Below are positions 8,543-16,741 of a stretch of 33,921 nucleotides of DNA, one piece after another (position 1 is the stretch's first letter; the number at the start of each line of letters is the position of its first letter). Made by a program: the position numbers and the translations under genes. Below the pieces are notes generated by a model, which was not told the DNA's origin, ran no database searches, and was given only the letters and a program-made list of their open reading frames with translations. The DNA comes from Arthrobacter sp. SO3 (GTDB taxonomy: Bacteria; Actinomycetota; Actinomycetes; Actinomycetales; Micrococcaceae), in NCBI RefSeq assembly GCF_020532825.1, contig NZ_MQTS01000056.1, forward strand, positions 7,701 to 41,621. Reading direction: 5' to 3'.

Positions 8543-10354
8543 ATGACTGCACCGTTGCATACTTCATCCGCCCACCCGAGCTTGGACTGCGACGTCCTCG
8601 TCGTCGGATCCGGCGCCGGCGGCCTGTCTGCCGCGGTCACGGCCGCCTACCACGGACTGAAAGTTGTGGTTGTTGAAAAAGCAGACGTCTGCGGCGGCGC
8701 CACGTCGTGGTCCGGCGGCTGGGCGTGGACCCCGGGGAACCCGCTGGCAAAGGCCGACGGGGTCAAAGAGGATCGCGAACTGTTCCGCACCTACCTGCGC
8801 CACCGCCTAGGCCAGCACTACCAGGAAGACCGTGTGGATGCGTTCCTCGAGGCTGTCCCCCATATGGTGGGTTTTTTCCAGGACAAAACCAGCCTCCAGT
8901 TTGTGCCCGGAGCCAAGATCAAGGACATCTACGGGAACACCCCGGGTGCCGGCACAGGGCACCGCTCAGTGGGACCAAAACCGTTCAACGCACGCCGGAT
9001 CAAACCGGAGCTGCGCGCAAAGATGCGTCACCAACTATACGAAACATCGTTCCTGGGCATGGGCATCATGGCCGGTCCGGACCTGACCAAGTTCCTCTCC
9101 GCATCCCAGGGCAACATCCAGGGCCTGTTCCACGCAGCCTGGCGGGTGGGCTTCCACGTGCTGGACCTGATCACGCACCGGCGCAACATGCAGCTGGTCA
9201 ACGGCACCGCGCTCACCGGCCGGCTGCTCAAATCAGCCGATGACCTGGGCGTGGACATCCGCGTCTCCACCCCCGCCCGGCGCCTGATCACGGACGACAA
9301 CGGTAAGGTGACCGGCGCCGTGGTGAGCTCCCCGGGGGGTGAGTTGCGGATCAACGCCAAGCGTGGCGTCGTGCTTGCCGCCGGCGGCTTCCCGAACGAC
9401 GTCGCCCGCCGCGCCGAACTCTTCCCCAAGACCCCGACCGGCCGGGAGCACTGGACCCTGGCACCGAAGGAAACCACCGGCGACGGCATCACCATGGCCC
9501 AGGCCGTCGGGGCCCGCTTCGAGACCGACATGGAATCCCCGGCCGCATGGTGCCCCGTTTCGCTGGTCCCATACCGCAACGGACGCACCGGGACGTTCCC
9601 GCACATCATGGACCGGGCCAAGCCCGGAAGCATCGGCGTCCGCCGGGACGGGAAACGCTTCGTCAACGAGGCCAACGGATACTACGACTACGTCGAAGGC
9701 CTCATCAACGCCACACCGGAGGGCGAACCGGTCGAGGCCTGGCAGATCGCCGACGCCGCGTTCGTGCGGAAGTTCCCGCTGGGAATGGCCAAACCGCTTC
9801 CCGTGCCGCTCTTCCCGTACCTGCGCTCGGGGTACCTCAAGAAAGGCAACACCCTGGAGGAACTCGCCACCGCCTGCGGCATCGACCCGAAAGCCCTGGC
9901 CCGGACCGTGGCGGAATTCAACGAGAAAGCCCGCCAAGGCGTCGACCCGGACTTCGCCCGCGGTGCCAGCGAATTCAACCGCTACGGCGGAGACCCGAAA
10001 AATACCCCGAACCCGTCGCTGCGCCCGCTGGAAAAGGGGCCCTTCTACGCAGTGAAAATCGTCCCGGGATCCTTCGGTACCTTCGCCGGTCTCGCCGCCG
10101 ATTCACGCTCACGCGTCCTGAATGAATCAGGAAAGCCCATCGGAGGCCTCTACGTCGCAGGTAACGACCAGGCCTCCGTCATGGGCGGGCACTACCCCGC
10201 CGGCGGCATCAACCTCGGGCCCGCCCTGACCTTCGGCTACATCGCCGGACGCGACCTCGCAAACGCCACACAATACGAAGACGACGGCACACCGGCCCCG
10301 GAAGAACCCGCCGGGAACAACAACCCCACGGTCAAGCAGCCCAGTTTGAAATAG
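8543..10354 (+). CDS. FAD-dependent dehydrogenase, 3-ketosteroid-delta1-dehydrogenase/fumarate-reductase type
   Basis: This 603-residue flavoprotein begins with VLVVGSGAGGLSAAV near 18-32, then EKADVCGGATSWSGGWAW, the entry typical of KstD and soluble fumarate-reductase-like proteins. The end has GGLYVAGNDQASVMGG and PAGGINLGPALTFGYIAGR, the second FAD-binding segment. No signal peptide or heme motif (CxxCH) is present, so it is cytoplasmic and not a flavocytochrome. KstD enzymes desaturate the bond next to a ring ketone, which would fit a ring desaturation or aromatisation step after dehydrogenases have made a ketone. That is inference. It is the last operon gene, 12 bp after the aldo/keto reductase, with GAGAAAG as ribosome site. 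Confidence 0.83.
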   Translation: MTAPLHTSSAHPSLDCDVLVVGSGAGGLSAAVTAAYHGLKVVVVEKADVCGGATSWSGGWAWTPGNPLAKADGVKEDRELFRTYLRHRLGQHYQEDRVDAFLEAVPHMVGFFQDKTSLQFVPGAKIKDIYGNTPGAGTGHRSVGPKPFNARRIKPELRAKMRHQLYETSFLGMGIMAGPDLTKFLSASQGNIQGLFHAAWRVGFHVLDLITHRRNMQLVNGTALTGRLLKSADDLGVDIRVSTPARRLITDDNGKVTGAVVSSPGGELRINAKRGVVLAAGGFPNDVARRAELFPKTPTGREHWTLAPKETTGDGITMAQAVGARFETDMESPAAWCPVSLVPYRNGRTGTFPHIMDRAKPGSIGVRRDGKRFVNEANGYYDYVEGLINATPEGEPVEAWQIADAAFVRKFPLGMAKPLPVPLFPYLRSGYLKKGNTLEELATACGIDPKALARTVAEFNEKARQGVDPDFARGASEFNRYGGDPKNTPNPSLRPLEKGPFYAVKIVPGSFGTFAGLAADSRSRVLNESGKPIGGLYVAGNDQASVMGGHYPAGGINLGPALTFGYIAGRDLANATQYEDDGTPAPEEPAGNNNPTVKQPSLK

Positions 10355-10395
10355 CAAAGGTCGGCCCCGATCGACGGTGACTCCAAGGCCGCAGC

Positions 10396-10698
10396 CTAGG
10401 GTTCGAGCTGGAATTCGACCCGGCACCGGAAGAATCGAATGTTCTGGGCGACGGACAGCGGGCGGTGGATCTGCTGATCATCGCCATGGGTGATCATGAC
10501 CCCCTCCACGCTCTGACCCGGCTCGAGCAGCACCTCCCGGACGGCGCCTCAGTAACTCTGGATCTGGCCGACCACGACCTCGCTGGCCCGTCCGTGTTTC
10601 AGTTCGATGACGAGCTGCCGGGTCCGGTCCTTGCAGATGGCGAGGATGTCCGTCGAGCCGGTGTCGGTGGCGACCTGCTGGCCGTCGATGCAGTCCAT
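10396..10698 (-). pseudogene. Remnant of a NucS/DUF91-like PD-(D/E)XK endonuclease domain protein
   Basis: Read on the minus strand from an ATG at 10698 this encodes about 100 residues with one in-frame TGA (bases 10549-10551). Before the stop it reads GQQVATDTGSTDILAI, then QLVIELKHGRAS and VVVGQIQSY. After it come LEPGQSVEGVMITH, RPLSVAQNIRFF and CRVEFQL. This is the C-terminal nuclease domain of NucS-like (DUF91) proteins, with the Asp and ExK of the PD-(D/E)XK centre still present. The stop sits where homologs continue straight on; a TGG-to-TGA change would explain it. The N-terminal part is missing, since an in-frame stop lies upstream at 10765-10767. It is best seen as a decayed gene fragment. 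Confidence 0.65.
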
Positions 10699-10822
10699 TT
10701 CATGAGCGTCACCCTCCCGAGCCGTGGGTGCCCCACTTCTGCAAGGGCGGCCAAGGAGTGTCGTTCATGCCGCTACGTACCGGTTTGCTGATGAGATGTT
10801 CGGAAAAGAGGAAAGAACAGTC

Positions 10823-10891
10823 ATGACCCACACGGACTCCAGCCCGATCCGGGACCGGCCCTCGAAACGCCAACGTGGCCGGTACGCGTAG
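10823..10891 (+). CDS. Candidate 22-residue peptide or truncated gene start
   Basis: A strong ribosome-binding sequence (AGAGGAAAG, about 10806-10814) stands 8 bp before an ATG that opens a 22-codon frame rich in Arg, Ser and Lys and ends at TAG 10889-10891. The frame continues open after that stop to the TAG at 10940-10942, so this could be the start of a gene truncated by the neighbouring phosphodiesterase gene. No family is recognised. It may not be translated at all. Confidence 0.22.
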   Translation: MTHTDSSPIRDRPSKRQRGRYA

Positions 10892-10938
10892 TTGGCATCG
10901 GCCACCTCTGCCGGGACGCTGCCGGGCAACCTGGCAGG

Positions 10939-11988
10939 TTAGCTGCGCGGCAGCTTCAAGCCGGTCTCGGTCATGACGTCCCGGAGCCGGTTCGGGTAGT
11001 CGGTGATTATTCCGTCGACGCCGTCCGCGATCAGGGCGCGCATGGTCGGCTTGTCGTCCGCTGTCCAGGGAATGACCTTCATGCCCGCGGCGTGTGCCCG
11101 GTCGACCATGTCTTTCGTGACGTACGGGACGTAGTCCGCGTCGTCGACGCTGCCGTTTTGCGGTGCACCGTGCACGGGGGAGATCGCGTCAAAGCCGAGG
11201 GAGGCTGCCGAGGCGACGATGTCGCCGCCGAAGTCGTCCGCATCAATGCCGCCAAGCCACGGGGATTTCCCCGGCTGACCGGCCTGCAGGAAGTCCTTGT
11301 TGGTCAGAGCCACGGTCGGGATCTGGGGTGCGTGCTGCTGGACGAGCCGCAAGGCGCCCCAGTCGAAGCTTTCGATGGATACCCGGTGCTGCATGTTGGC
11401 CTTGTTGATTTCGCGCAGGGCGACCTCTACGAACTGCTCCCGCGGGGCGGTCTCCTCGGGTGCCCCGGCTTCCACTTTGGTTTCGATGTTGAACTTCACC
11501 TGGCTCGCGTGGCGGGCGTCTGCCATGGCGAAGACCTCAGCCAGTGTCGGCATCTTCGCCCCAGGAGAGGCCTCCTGGCCCGGGAACTCCGGCAGGGTGA
11601 GCGAACCGCAGTCCAGGCTCCGGACCTGCGCGAATGTCAGGTCCTTGACGTACTTGCCCACATACGGGTAAAGGGGGTCGTCCGGTGTTACCGGGGCGGT
11701 ATCGAGGCACTTCCTGCCACTGATTTTGCGGTCATGGGTGATGACCTCACGGCCGTCTTTGGTGATCTGGAGGTCGAGCTCGAGGGCTGACACTCCCGTG
11801 TCGATGCCCTTGGCGAAAGACGCCAGCGTTGACTCTACAGTGAGCCCAATGCCTCCACGGTGTGCCTGGAGGTTGAAGTGATTCTCCCCGCCGTTCGGGT
11901 TGGTGCCGGCAGCCATGGCCGGGGACTGGAGGGCGAGCAGCAGGGCTGCGCTGAGTACGGCAGCGCCCAGCTTCGTCGGGTTGAGCAT
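10939..11988 (-). CDS. Secreted glycerophosphodiester phosphodiesterase
   Basis: The 349-residue protein starts at ATG 11988 with GGAGAA upstream and a clear signal peptide: Lys6, a hydrophobic run AAVLSAALLLAL, and a likely cut after AMA near residue 26. The mature part has the GDPD signature: HRG at 43-45, Glu53, ELDLQ with Glu70 and Asp72 as metal ligands, and THD at 84-86. The last strand contains the expected GVDGIITDYPNRL. It should hydrolyse glycerophosphodiesters, from lipids or teichoic acids, to glycerol-3-phosphate outside the cell. A longer frame reaches 12084 but would bury the signal peptide. It shares orientation with the phosphodiester glycosidase beyond the pseudogene, and both are exported. 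Confidence 0.88.
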   Translation of the reverse strand: MLNPTKLGAAVLSAALLLALQSPAMAAGTNPNGGENHFNLQAHRGGIGLTVESTLASFAKGIDTGVSALELDLQITKDGREVITHDRKISGRKCLDTAPVTPDDPLYPYVGKYVKDLTFAQVRSLDCGSLTLPEFPGQEASPGAKMPTLAEVFAMADARHASQVKFNIETKVEAGAPEETAPREQFVEVALREINKANMQHRVSIESFDWGALRLVQQHAPQIPTVALTNKDFLQAGQPGKSPWLGGIDADDFGGDIVASAASLGFDAISPVHGAPQNGSVDDADYVPYVTKDMVDRAHAAGMKVIPWTADDKPTMRALIADGVDGIITDYPNRLRDVMTETGLKLPRS

Positions 11989-12300
11989 GGGGTGTGTTCT
12001 CCACTCTGGTGGTGTGCAGGGGCACGTGCCACACTGTCCGCACGGTGTCAACAGCCGATCATCTCCGGTGGACGCACGCGTCAACGGCGGGTGAACTCTT
12101 CTCGGTGCTAATACCGTCCGGCAGGTCCCTCCCCGGCTTGTGGGGCCGGAAGGACGACTTCCTGGGCCGGGATCTCCGAGACCGCCGAATGCACGGCAGT
12201 CGTTACCGGAGCGGTGATTCGCGGTGCGCCTGCTCGCATCGCGGCGCTGTCTGCTTGCATGGAGGCATCACTGAGTAACCGCCGGCAGCAGTAACCGTAG
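11989..12300. other. Intergenic stretch with no recognised gene
   Basis: These 312 bp lie upstream of the leftward phosphodiesterase gene and before the nuclease-family pseudogene. They must contain the promoter of the phosphodiesterase gene, but no clear -35/-10 pair is seen. Open frames here are short and do not resemble known proteins. The GC-rich character fits decayed coding sequence. Confidence 0.4.
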
Positions 12301-12865
12301 ACCTGGAACATCCGCGTCCTGGGCGACCTGACCGCCAAGTGGAGCGACTCGCCTTCCTTTACGACAGCACGCGGTTCCAACCCTCGGGCCTGGTCGGGGA
12401 GATCGTGCTGCCCCCGATCGGGGATCACCCGCAGCGCCAGTTCGCCCGCAGCCCGTACACCGCCAGCTTCACCCAGGCCGGGGTGGAGCTCGCCCAGTGG
12501 ATGCATGACTGGGCGGTGTGGCCCGGCGACTGGAACTCCAACCTCATCGTGCTCGGCGAGTTCAACCTGGACCGGATCGGCGACCCGCTCTACGAAGCGT
12601 TCATCGCTAGGGTCTGTGGCCACCGGCGGAGCTGAACGCGGTCCCGCGGACCATCTTCGACGACGACAAGACGAAGCACTTCTACGACCAGCTCGCCTGG
12701 TTCTCCAAACCAGACGGCGCTTCCTTGCTGAAGGGGCTGGCCTACGGCCAGCCCGCCGGAACCTTCAACTTCATCCCGCATGTTTTCCGGGGCATGACCC
12801 GGAGCGAGGTGTCCTGGCGGATCTTCAACCACTACCCGCTTTGGTGCGAGTACCGGCTGGCTTAA
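12301..12865 (+). pseudogene. Endonuclease/exonuclease/phosphatase-family protein, multiply disrupted
   Basis: Three recognisable pieces occur in order but in different frames. TWNIRVLGDLTAKW at 12301-12342 matches the family N-terminus. VERLAFLYDS from 12339, then QPSGLVGEIVLPP, RQFARSPYT and LIVLGEFNLDRIGDPLYEAF, continue the fold. A shift near 12610-12625 leads to WPPAELNAVPRTIFDDDK, HFYDQLAWFS, then NHYPLWCEY before TAA 12863-12865. Material between AKW and ERLAF and between SPYTASF and AQWMHDW is missing relative to intact homologs, and the catalytic SDH motif is now FNH. A stop codon (12298-12300) precedes the first piece. It cannot give an active enzyme. It lies between two phosphodiester-cleaving genes. 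Confidence 0.72.
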
Positions 12866-12874
12866 CGGAGAAGA

Positions 12875-12907
12875 CCCCGCCCGCGACAACAGGTGCCGTG
12901 GGCGGGG
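12875..12907. terminator. Bidirectional hairpin terminator
   Basis: Arms CCCCGCCC (12875-12882) and GGGCGGGG (12900-12907) pair perfectly around a 17-nt loop. A short TTT follows on the plus strand and TCTTC on the minus strand. It sits between the end of the pseudogene and the end of the leftward phosphodiester glycosidase gene, which is the expected place for a shared terminator. Confidence 0.7.
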
Positions 12908-12918
12908 TTTGACCGGGC

Positions 12919-14589
12919 CTAGTCTTTGCGGCCGGGCAAAACGAGGAGTGCGTCTCCGACCGGGCGTTCACCGGTTGCGTCGGAGGGGGAGTTTACGACC
13001 TGGCCGCCCTGGACCATGGTGGTTGATCCTCCGCCGTCGAGATTGATCGCGTTGACCATGCCCAGCGAGCGGGCGACGTCGGCGGCTTCTTTGATGCTCA
13101 GTCCGAGGGACGTCGTCTGGCGCCCGTCGGCTGTGACCAAAAGGGTACGGCCCTGGGCGTCAACGCCTGCAATGGTGCGCGGGTTGCGCTTGTGCACCCA
13201 CCCGTAGAAGAAGGAGTTGCTGTCGTCGGTGCGGACCATGCCGTCGCGTTTGGCGGTCACGTTGAGCTCACCGTTTTGGACGAGTGTGGGTCCGCCGTTG
13301 ACAACGTCGGTGGTGGCGCTGGTGTTGAGGGGCTTCCCGCGCTCGTTGAGGAGGTCTGTGTCTACCTTCAGCTTGGAGCCGGGCTTAGCCAGTGCGGCGA
13401 GCTTGTCGGCGTCCGTTCCGATGGCCTGCAGCGTGTGGCCGCCGGCCGGGATGGTGGTGCCCCGGGTGTTGTTGACGGCGGTGACCGTGTCGCGGGCGTC
13501 GAGGACGGCTTCCAGTCCGGGACCGGACGGCGTGGTGGCGCCGAACTCCGGGGTGAAGGCGACGATCTCGTTCGCGTCGGTGCAGGTGAAGTCGTGCAGC
13601 GGCAGGTTCGTTGGGGTGTCGTCGGTGCCGCCGCAGTTGCGGATGAGGCCCGGCACCCGGTTCAAGCCGTCCAGGGGGAGCTCTCCAGCGATGCCGGGGG
13701 CAGTTACTGTACCGTGCCAGTGCAGTCGCTGGATGGAGGTCTCGTTCTTGGCGCCGATGACGAGGGAGGGCCGGTCCCCGACCGGCTCGCTGAGGACCGT
13801 GCCGTCGTGTACTGCCGCGCCTGCGGCATCGCCCGGGGCCCCGGCGGCGGGGTCCATGACGAAGTATCCGCCGTTGGTCGCAGCCAGGGCGCCCGAGGCG
13901 TCCGCGAGCTGGCTGGTCTTTTCCCGGTCTTCGAGGTTGGGGCCGAAAGAGGAAGTGAGGTCGCCGCGGAATTCTTTGGGGTCGATAGTGAGGACCTCCA
14001 GCTTCCAGGGCCCGTGGTCGTTCTCGCTGGAGCCTTCGTCGCCGTCCCAGCCGGTGTAGATCACCGAGGATTTGTAGCCGGCCGCCTGGATCTGGGCGAC
14101 AGTGGTGGAGCCGTCGGCTTTGGCCGTGAAGTGTCCGGCACGCACGCGGTAGCCGAGATCCCCTCCGGCGTCGGCCAGCTGCGGTGACTGGACATGTTCG
14201 ACGCGGGCCACGGCGCCTGCGGCGTTGAGCTTGTCGGCGACCTTTTGGGCCTGCGACTGGGTGGACAGTGCTGACGCCGGCGCGTCCGGATCCGGGGAGG
14301 TGGACGGAACGGCAACCTCAGCGGTCCAGAAGAAGTCCTGGTTGGGGGTTCCCCGGGTGATGGACGTCCGGGTGAGGCCCGGGGCCAGGGTGGTGATGGC
14401 GCGGGACTCCGGGAGGCCGGCAGCGCCCAGGTCGAGTTTGTCGGATGGGTCCGGGGTGACGGCAGCAGCCTGGTGTGAGCTGTCCGGCGCCGCTGTGGAG
14501 GCGCCGGCGGGGGCAAGGAATGCAATCGGCAGGGCCGCGGCCACGGCGGCGATGGAAGCTCTGCGGAAACGATGACTGGGTGTGATCAT
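12919..14589 (-). CDS. Secreted phosphodiester glycosidase family protein (NAGPA domain) with SPOR-like repeat
   Basis: The product has 556 residues if started at ATG 14589, which gives a normal signal peptide: HRFRR, then a hydrophobic run and APAGA near residue 30. A GTG at 14646 would add 19 residues and is less likely. About 95-185 resembles a SPOR-type repeat (QKVADKLNAAGAVARVEHV, then YRVRAGHFT). The C-terminal half is a NAGPA/phosphodiester glycosidase domain: ATNGGYF, VVNGGPTLV, GRTLLVTADGR and the metal-site region INLDGGGSTTM. Such enzymes cleave phosphodiester-linked sugars from cell-wall or extracellular polymers, and SPOR domains often bind glycan, so a surface role is likely. 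Its natural substrate is not known. Confidence 0.82.
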   Translation of the reverse strand: MITPSHRFRRASIAAVAAALPIAFLAPAGASTAAPDSSHQAAAVTPDPSDKLDLGAAGLPESRAITTLAPGLTRTSITRGTPNQDFFWTAEVAVPSTSPDPDAPASALSTQSQAQKVADKLNAAGAVARVEHVQSPQLADAGGDLGYRVRAGHFTAKADGSTTVAQIQAAGYKSSVIYTGWDGDEGSSENDHGPWKLEVLTIDPKEFRGDLTSSFGPNLEDREKTSQLADASGALAATNGGYFVMDPAAGAPGDAAGAAVHDGTVLSEPVGDRPSLVIGAKNETSIQRLHWHGTVTAPGIAGELPLDGLNRVPGLIRNCGGTDDTPTNLPLHDFTCTDANEIVAFTPEFGATTPSGPGLEAVLDARDTVTAVNNTRGTTIPAGGHTLQAIGTDADKLAALAKPGSKLKVDTDLLNERGKPLNTSATTDVVNGGPTLVQNGELNVTAKRDGMVRTDDSNSFFYGWVHKRNPRTIAGVDAQGRTLLVTADGRQTTSLGLSIKEAADVARSLGMVNAINLDGGGSTTMVQGGQVVNSPSDATGERPVGDALLVLPGRKD

Positions 14590-14863
14590 GACCGCGACGC
14601 TACGGTGCCTGGGGACGCGGGTTCCCACCCACACGCCGTAGTTCACGGTGTCTTCGCCATCTGTTCACGGCGGATTCCATACTCGCTGCGGTGTCGTTGG
14701 CGTAACCGTTCCAGTCTCGCAAACTCTAGTTTGATGAGGACATGCCCGATCCGCGAAAACAAGTCTTTATGCGGCGAAAAGTGTCTCACCGAGTCGGTCT
14801 CACTGGGGGAGTCTCACAAGCCCTCGAGACAATGTGACACACCCCGGACCTGGCATGTGGTCC
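14590..14863. other. Upstream region of the phosphodiester glycosidase gene
   Basis: These 274 bp lie before the leftward glycosidase gene. Around 14690-14800 the sequence is noticeably less GC-rich (for example CAAACTCTAGTTTGATGAGG), which fits a promoter area. A short near-dyad CAAACTCTAGTTTG is centred at about 14725. No protein match is seen; open frames on either strand look accidental. Confidence 0.3.
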
Positions 14864-15094
14864 ATGGGGCTTCCACTGGGATACGTCAGGGTTTCAACCA
14901 CCGACCAACACGGCCAGAACTCAGACGCTCTGGCCACAGCGCACCAGACCAGGAATGTGTCCGTTCGGCCCTCGGCCCCGGTGATCCGCGGGTTGGAGGA
15001 CAAGCCACGTCGGGTATCGCAACGGTGCTTGGAAACCCAGCGACGAGCCCAGACAAACCGCTGCAGCCCCAGTGCCAAGGGACGATTCAGTTAA
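14864..15094 (+). pseudogene. Serine recombinase (resolvase/invertase) N-terminal fragment
   Basis: From ATG 14864 the frame begins with the serine-recombinase signature LGYVRVSTTDQ, including the nucleophilic serine, followed by NSDALATA at the position of the family's 'qldaL..aG'. After about 25 residues the similarity stops; the rest of the frame to TAA 15092-15094 is Arg-rich and has no catalytic-domain motifs. In another frame nearby (about 15010-15070) SGIATVLGNPAT faintly recalls the C-terminal helix-turn-helix of resolvases, so an internal deletion plus frameshift is possible. It is a remnant of a transposon or integrative element. Confidence 0.55.
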
Positions 15095-15395
15095 GGACTC
15101 CATGCGACCGAGGACACGCGGCTTGATATGCACGACCGGACCGAGGGCAGATCGCAGGGCCAGCGCAAATACATTCCAGCATATGCGCTGTTATCGGCGT
15201 TCGGTCAGCGAATTCCCGGTGACAGTTGATGTCTCTCCCATCGCCCAAACCTTCGGAACAGAGGGTTGCCGGCCGGAGCCTGGCTCCTAGGAAAATCGCT
15301 AGCCGAGCTCGCGCTCAGGAATGAAGCTCCGTCGCTACCTTAAGATCGATGCCATCAACGTGACACAGCCTGCGAAGCCCGGAGCCGTAATTCCC
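15095..15395. other. Intergenic stretch with no recognised gene
   Basis: The 301 bp between the recombinase remnant and the end of the SCO1664-family gene show no recognisable protein in any frame. A short frame at 15072-15290 has no family features. The composition is mixed and is compatible with decayed mobile DNA. Confidence 0.4.
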
Positions 15396-16163
15396 TTAGA
15401 ATAGCGGCCAGGGCACCGCCGACATCTCACCGCTCGGAGCCGGAAACCGCCCTGTCAAGCGCAACCGGGCGCAGCGCGCGGCGAGCGATGCGATTTCTTC
15501 GGCGCTGAGCAAGTCCGCCAGGTTTCGGCCCAGCCCACCGTGCAGTCCTTCGCTGACACGATCTATGCCGTCGCGTTCCTCGGCGGTCAAAGCGTCTCCC
15601 AGCCACCCCCACAGCACCGTGCGCAGCTTGTGGTCACGGTGAAAGGTGAGCCCATGGTCCACGCCGTACCGGTGTCCGTCCGTCATGGCAAGAATGTGGT
15701 CGCCTTTGCGGTCGGCGTTGTTGACGACCATGTCGAACACCGCCATGCGTCTGAGCGCTGGCGAGTCTTCGTGAACGAGGGCGACCATCCGTCCGTTCTC
15801 ATCTCGTCCCTTGAGAACGTGTTTCCAGCCCGTCTCCGGCACGTGGTCCGTCGGGACCAGGGTCACGGCGCTTTGGGCGGGGTCTTGCTCCTGCCAGAGC
15901 TGCACCATTCCTTCGCCCATCGGACCATCGCGCAGCCAGGTGTGCGGCACGACGTCCCAGCCCAAGACCTGCGAGACCAGGTAGGCGGCCACCTCCCGGT
16001 GAGCCAGAGTGCCGTGGGGAAAATCCCACAGCGGACTTTCGCCTGCTATCGGCTTATAGACGACCACCACGTCGCCGATGCTGCCCAGAAAGGTAGCGTT
16101 TGAAGCCGTCGTGATGCGGCCGGTGAGCGTCAGCTCGGCGGTCACTAGGTCCGGCGCTGGCAT
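15396..16163 (-). CDS. SCO1664-family protein (phosphatidylinositol-kinase-like fold)
   Basis: This 255-residue protein starts at ATG 16163, which overlaps the DUF3090 stop (ATGA). Kinase-like features are visible: VVVYKP with a candidate ATP-binding lysine, HREVAAYLVSQVLGW, a catalytic-loop-like NNADRKGDHIL and the metal-motif-like YGVDHGLTFH. The family is a conserved actinobacterial hypothetical that resembles PI3/PI4 kinases; its substrate is unknown. It forms a fixed trio with a DUF3090 protein and a histidine-phosphatase-like protein, often found near the mycothiol ligase gene mshC (known from other genomes; mshC is not in this window). The extra 21 residues of the longer frame are not needed. 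Confidence 0.85.
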   Translation of the reverse strand: MPAPDLVTAELTLTGRITTASNATFLGSIGDVVVVYKPIAGESPLWDFPHGTLAHREVAAYLVSQVLGWDVVPHTWLRDGPMGEGMVQLWQEQDPAQSAVTLVPTDHVPETGWKHVLKGRDENGRMVALVHEDSPALRRMAVFDMVVNNADRKGDHILAMTDGHRYGVDHGLTFHRDHKLRTVLWGWLGDALTAEERDGIDRVSEGLHGGLGRNLADLLSAEEIASLAARCARLRLTGRFPAPSGEMSAVPWPLF

Positions 16164-16717
16164 CAGACCTCGGGAAGGGTGCAGATGTGCCCGTCGGCGT
16201 CCATGGGGTAACCGCAGATCGAGCACATCGGACGCCCGGCGCCCACGATCTCACGAGTGCGCTTGGCGAATGCGCGGGCGGTGCCGACCGGCATTCGCAC
16301 CAACAGCATTTCGGACTCGTTAGCGCCGTCCTCATCAAGCGATTCGTCGTTGCCTTCAGCATCGACATCGGTGATGGGGTAGGCCTCTACCACGACCTGG
16401 GCCGTGGTTGGGTCCCAACCCAAGCTCATGGCGCCGGTGCGAAACTGCTCCTGAACGGCCTCGAGCTGGTCATTGTCGACAAGTTCAATGGGAGTACTCG
16501 TGGGAACGCTGAAGGGGTTGCCCTCGACGGTGATGAGCTGTTCGAGAATTTCGTCGATCTTCTCCGCAAGCAGAGCCGACTGCTGCTTCTCGAGGGCAAT
16601 ACTCACGATCTGCGTCCCTTCGCGCACCTGCAGGTAGAACGTGCGCGCCCCCGGAAGGCCAATGGTGCCAACGACGACCCGATCAGGCCAGGCAAACTCA
16701 TAAACACGTGTAGGCAT
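16163..16717 (-). CDS. DUF3090 family protein
   Basis: This 184-residue protein belongs to an actinobacterial family of unknown function. It has a beta-rich N-terminal part (YEFAWPDRVVVGTIGLPGAR, FYLQVREG), an acidic central stretch around 120-135, and a C-terminal zinc-ribbon-like motif CSICGYPMDADGHIC with three cysteines in a CxxC...C pattern plus a histidine. Its stop overlaps the start of the SCO1664-family gene and its ATG lies 24 bp after the histidine-phosphatase gene, so the three are one transcription unit. The function is unknown; a partner of the kinase-like protein is a reasonable guess only. Confidence 0.87.
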   Translation of the reverse strand: MPTRVYEFAWPDRVVVGTIGLPGARTFYLQVREGTQIVSIALEKQQSALLAEKIDEILEQLITVEGNPFSVPTSTPIELVDNDQLEAVQEQFRTGAMSLGWDPTTAQVVVEAYPITDVDAEGNDESLDEDGANESEMLLVRMPVGTARAFAKRTREIVGAGRPMCSICGYPMDADGHICTLPEV

Positions 16718-16741
16718 GTCAGTATTTTAGGCACATGAGGT

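Noticed and set aside
13192..14187. 331-codon open frame on the plus strand
   Set aside because: It is antisense to the phosphodiester glycosidase, whose NAGPA motifs are unambiguous; the antisense product is Gly/Val-rich with no motif.
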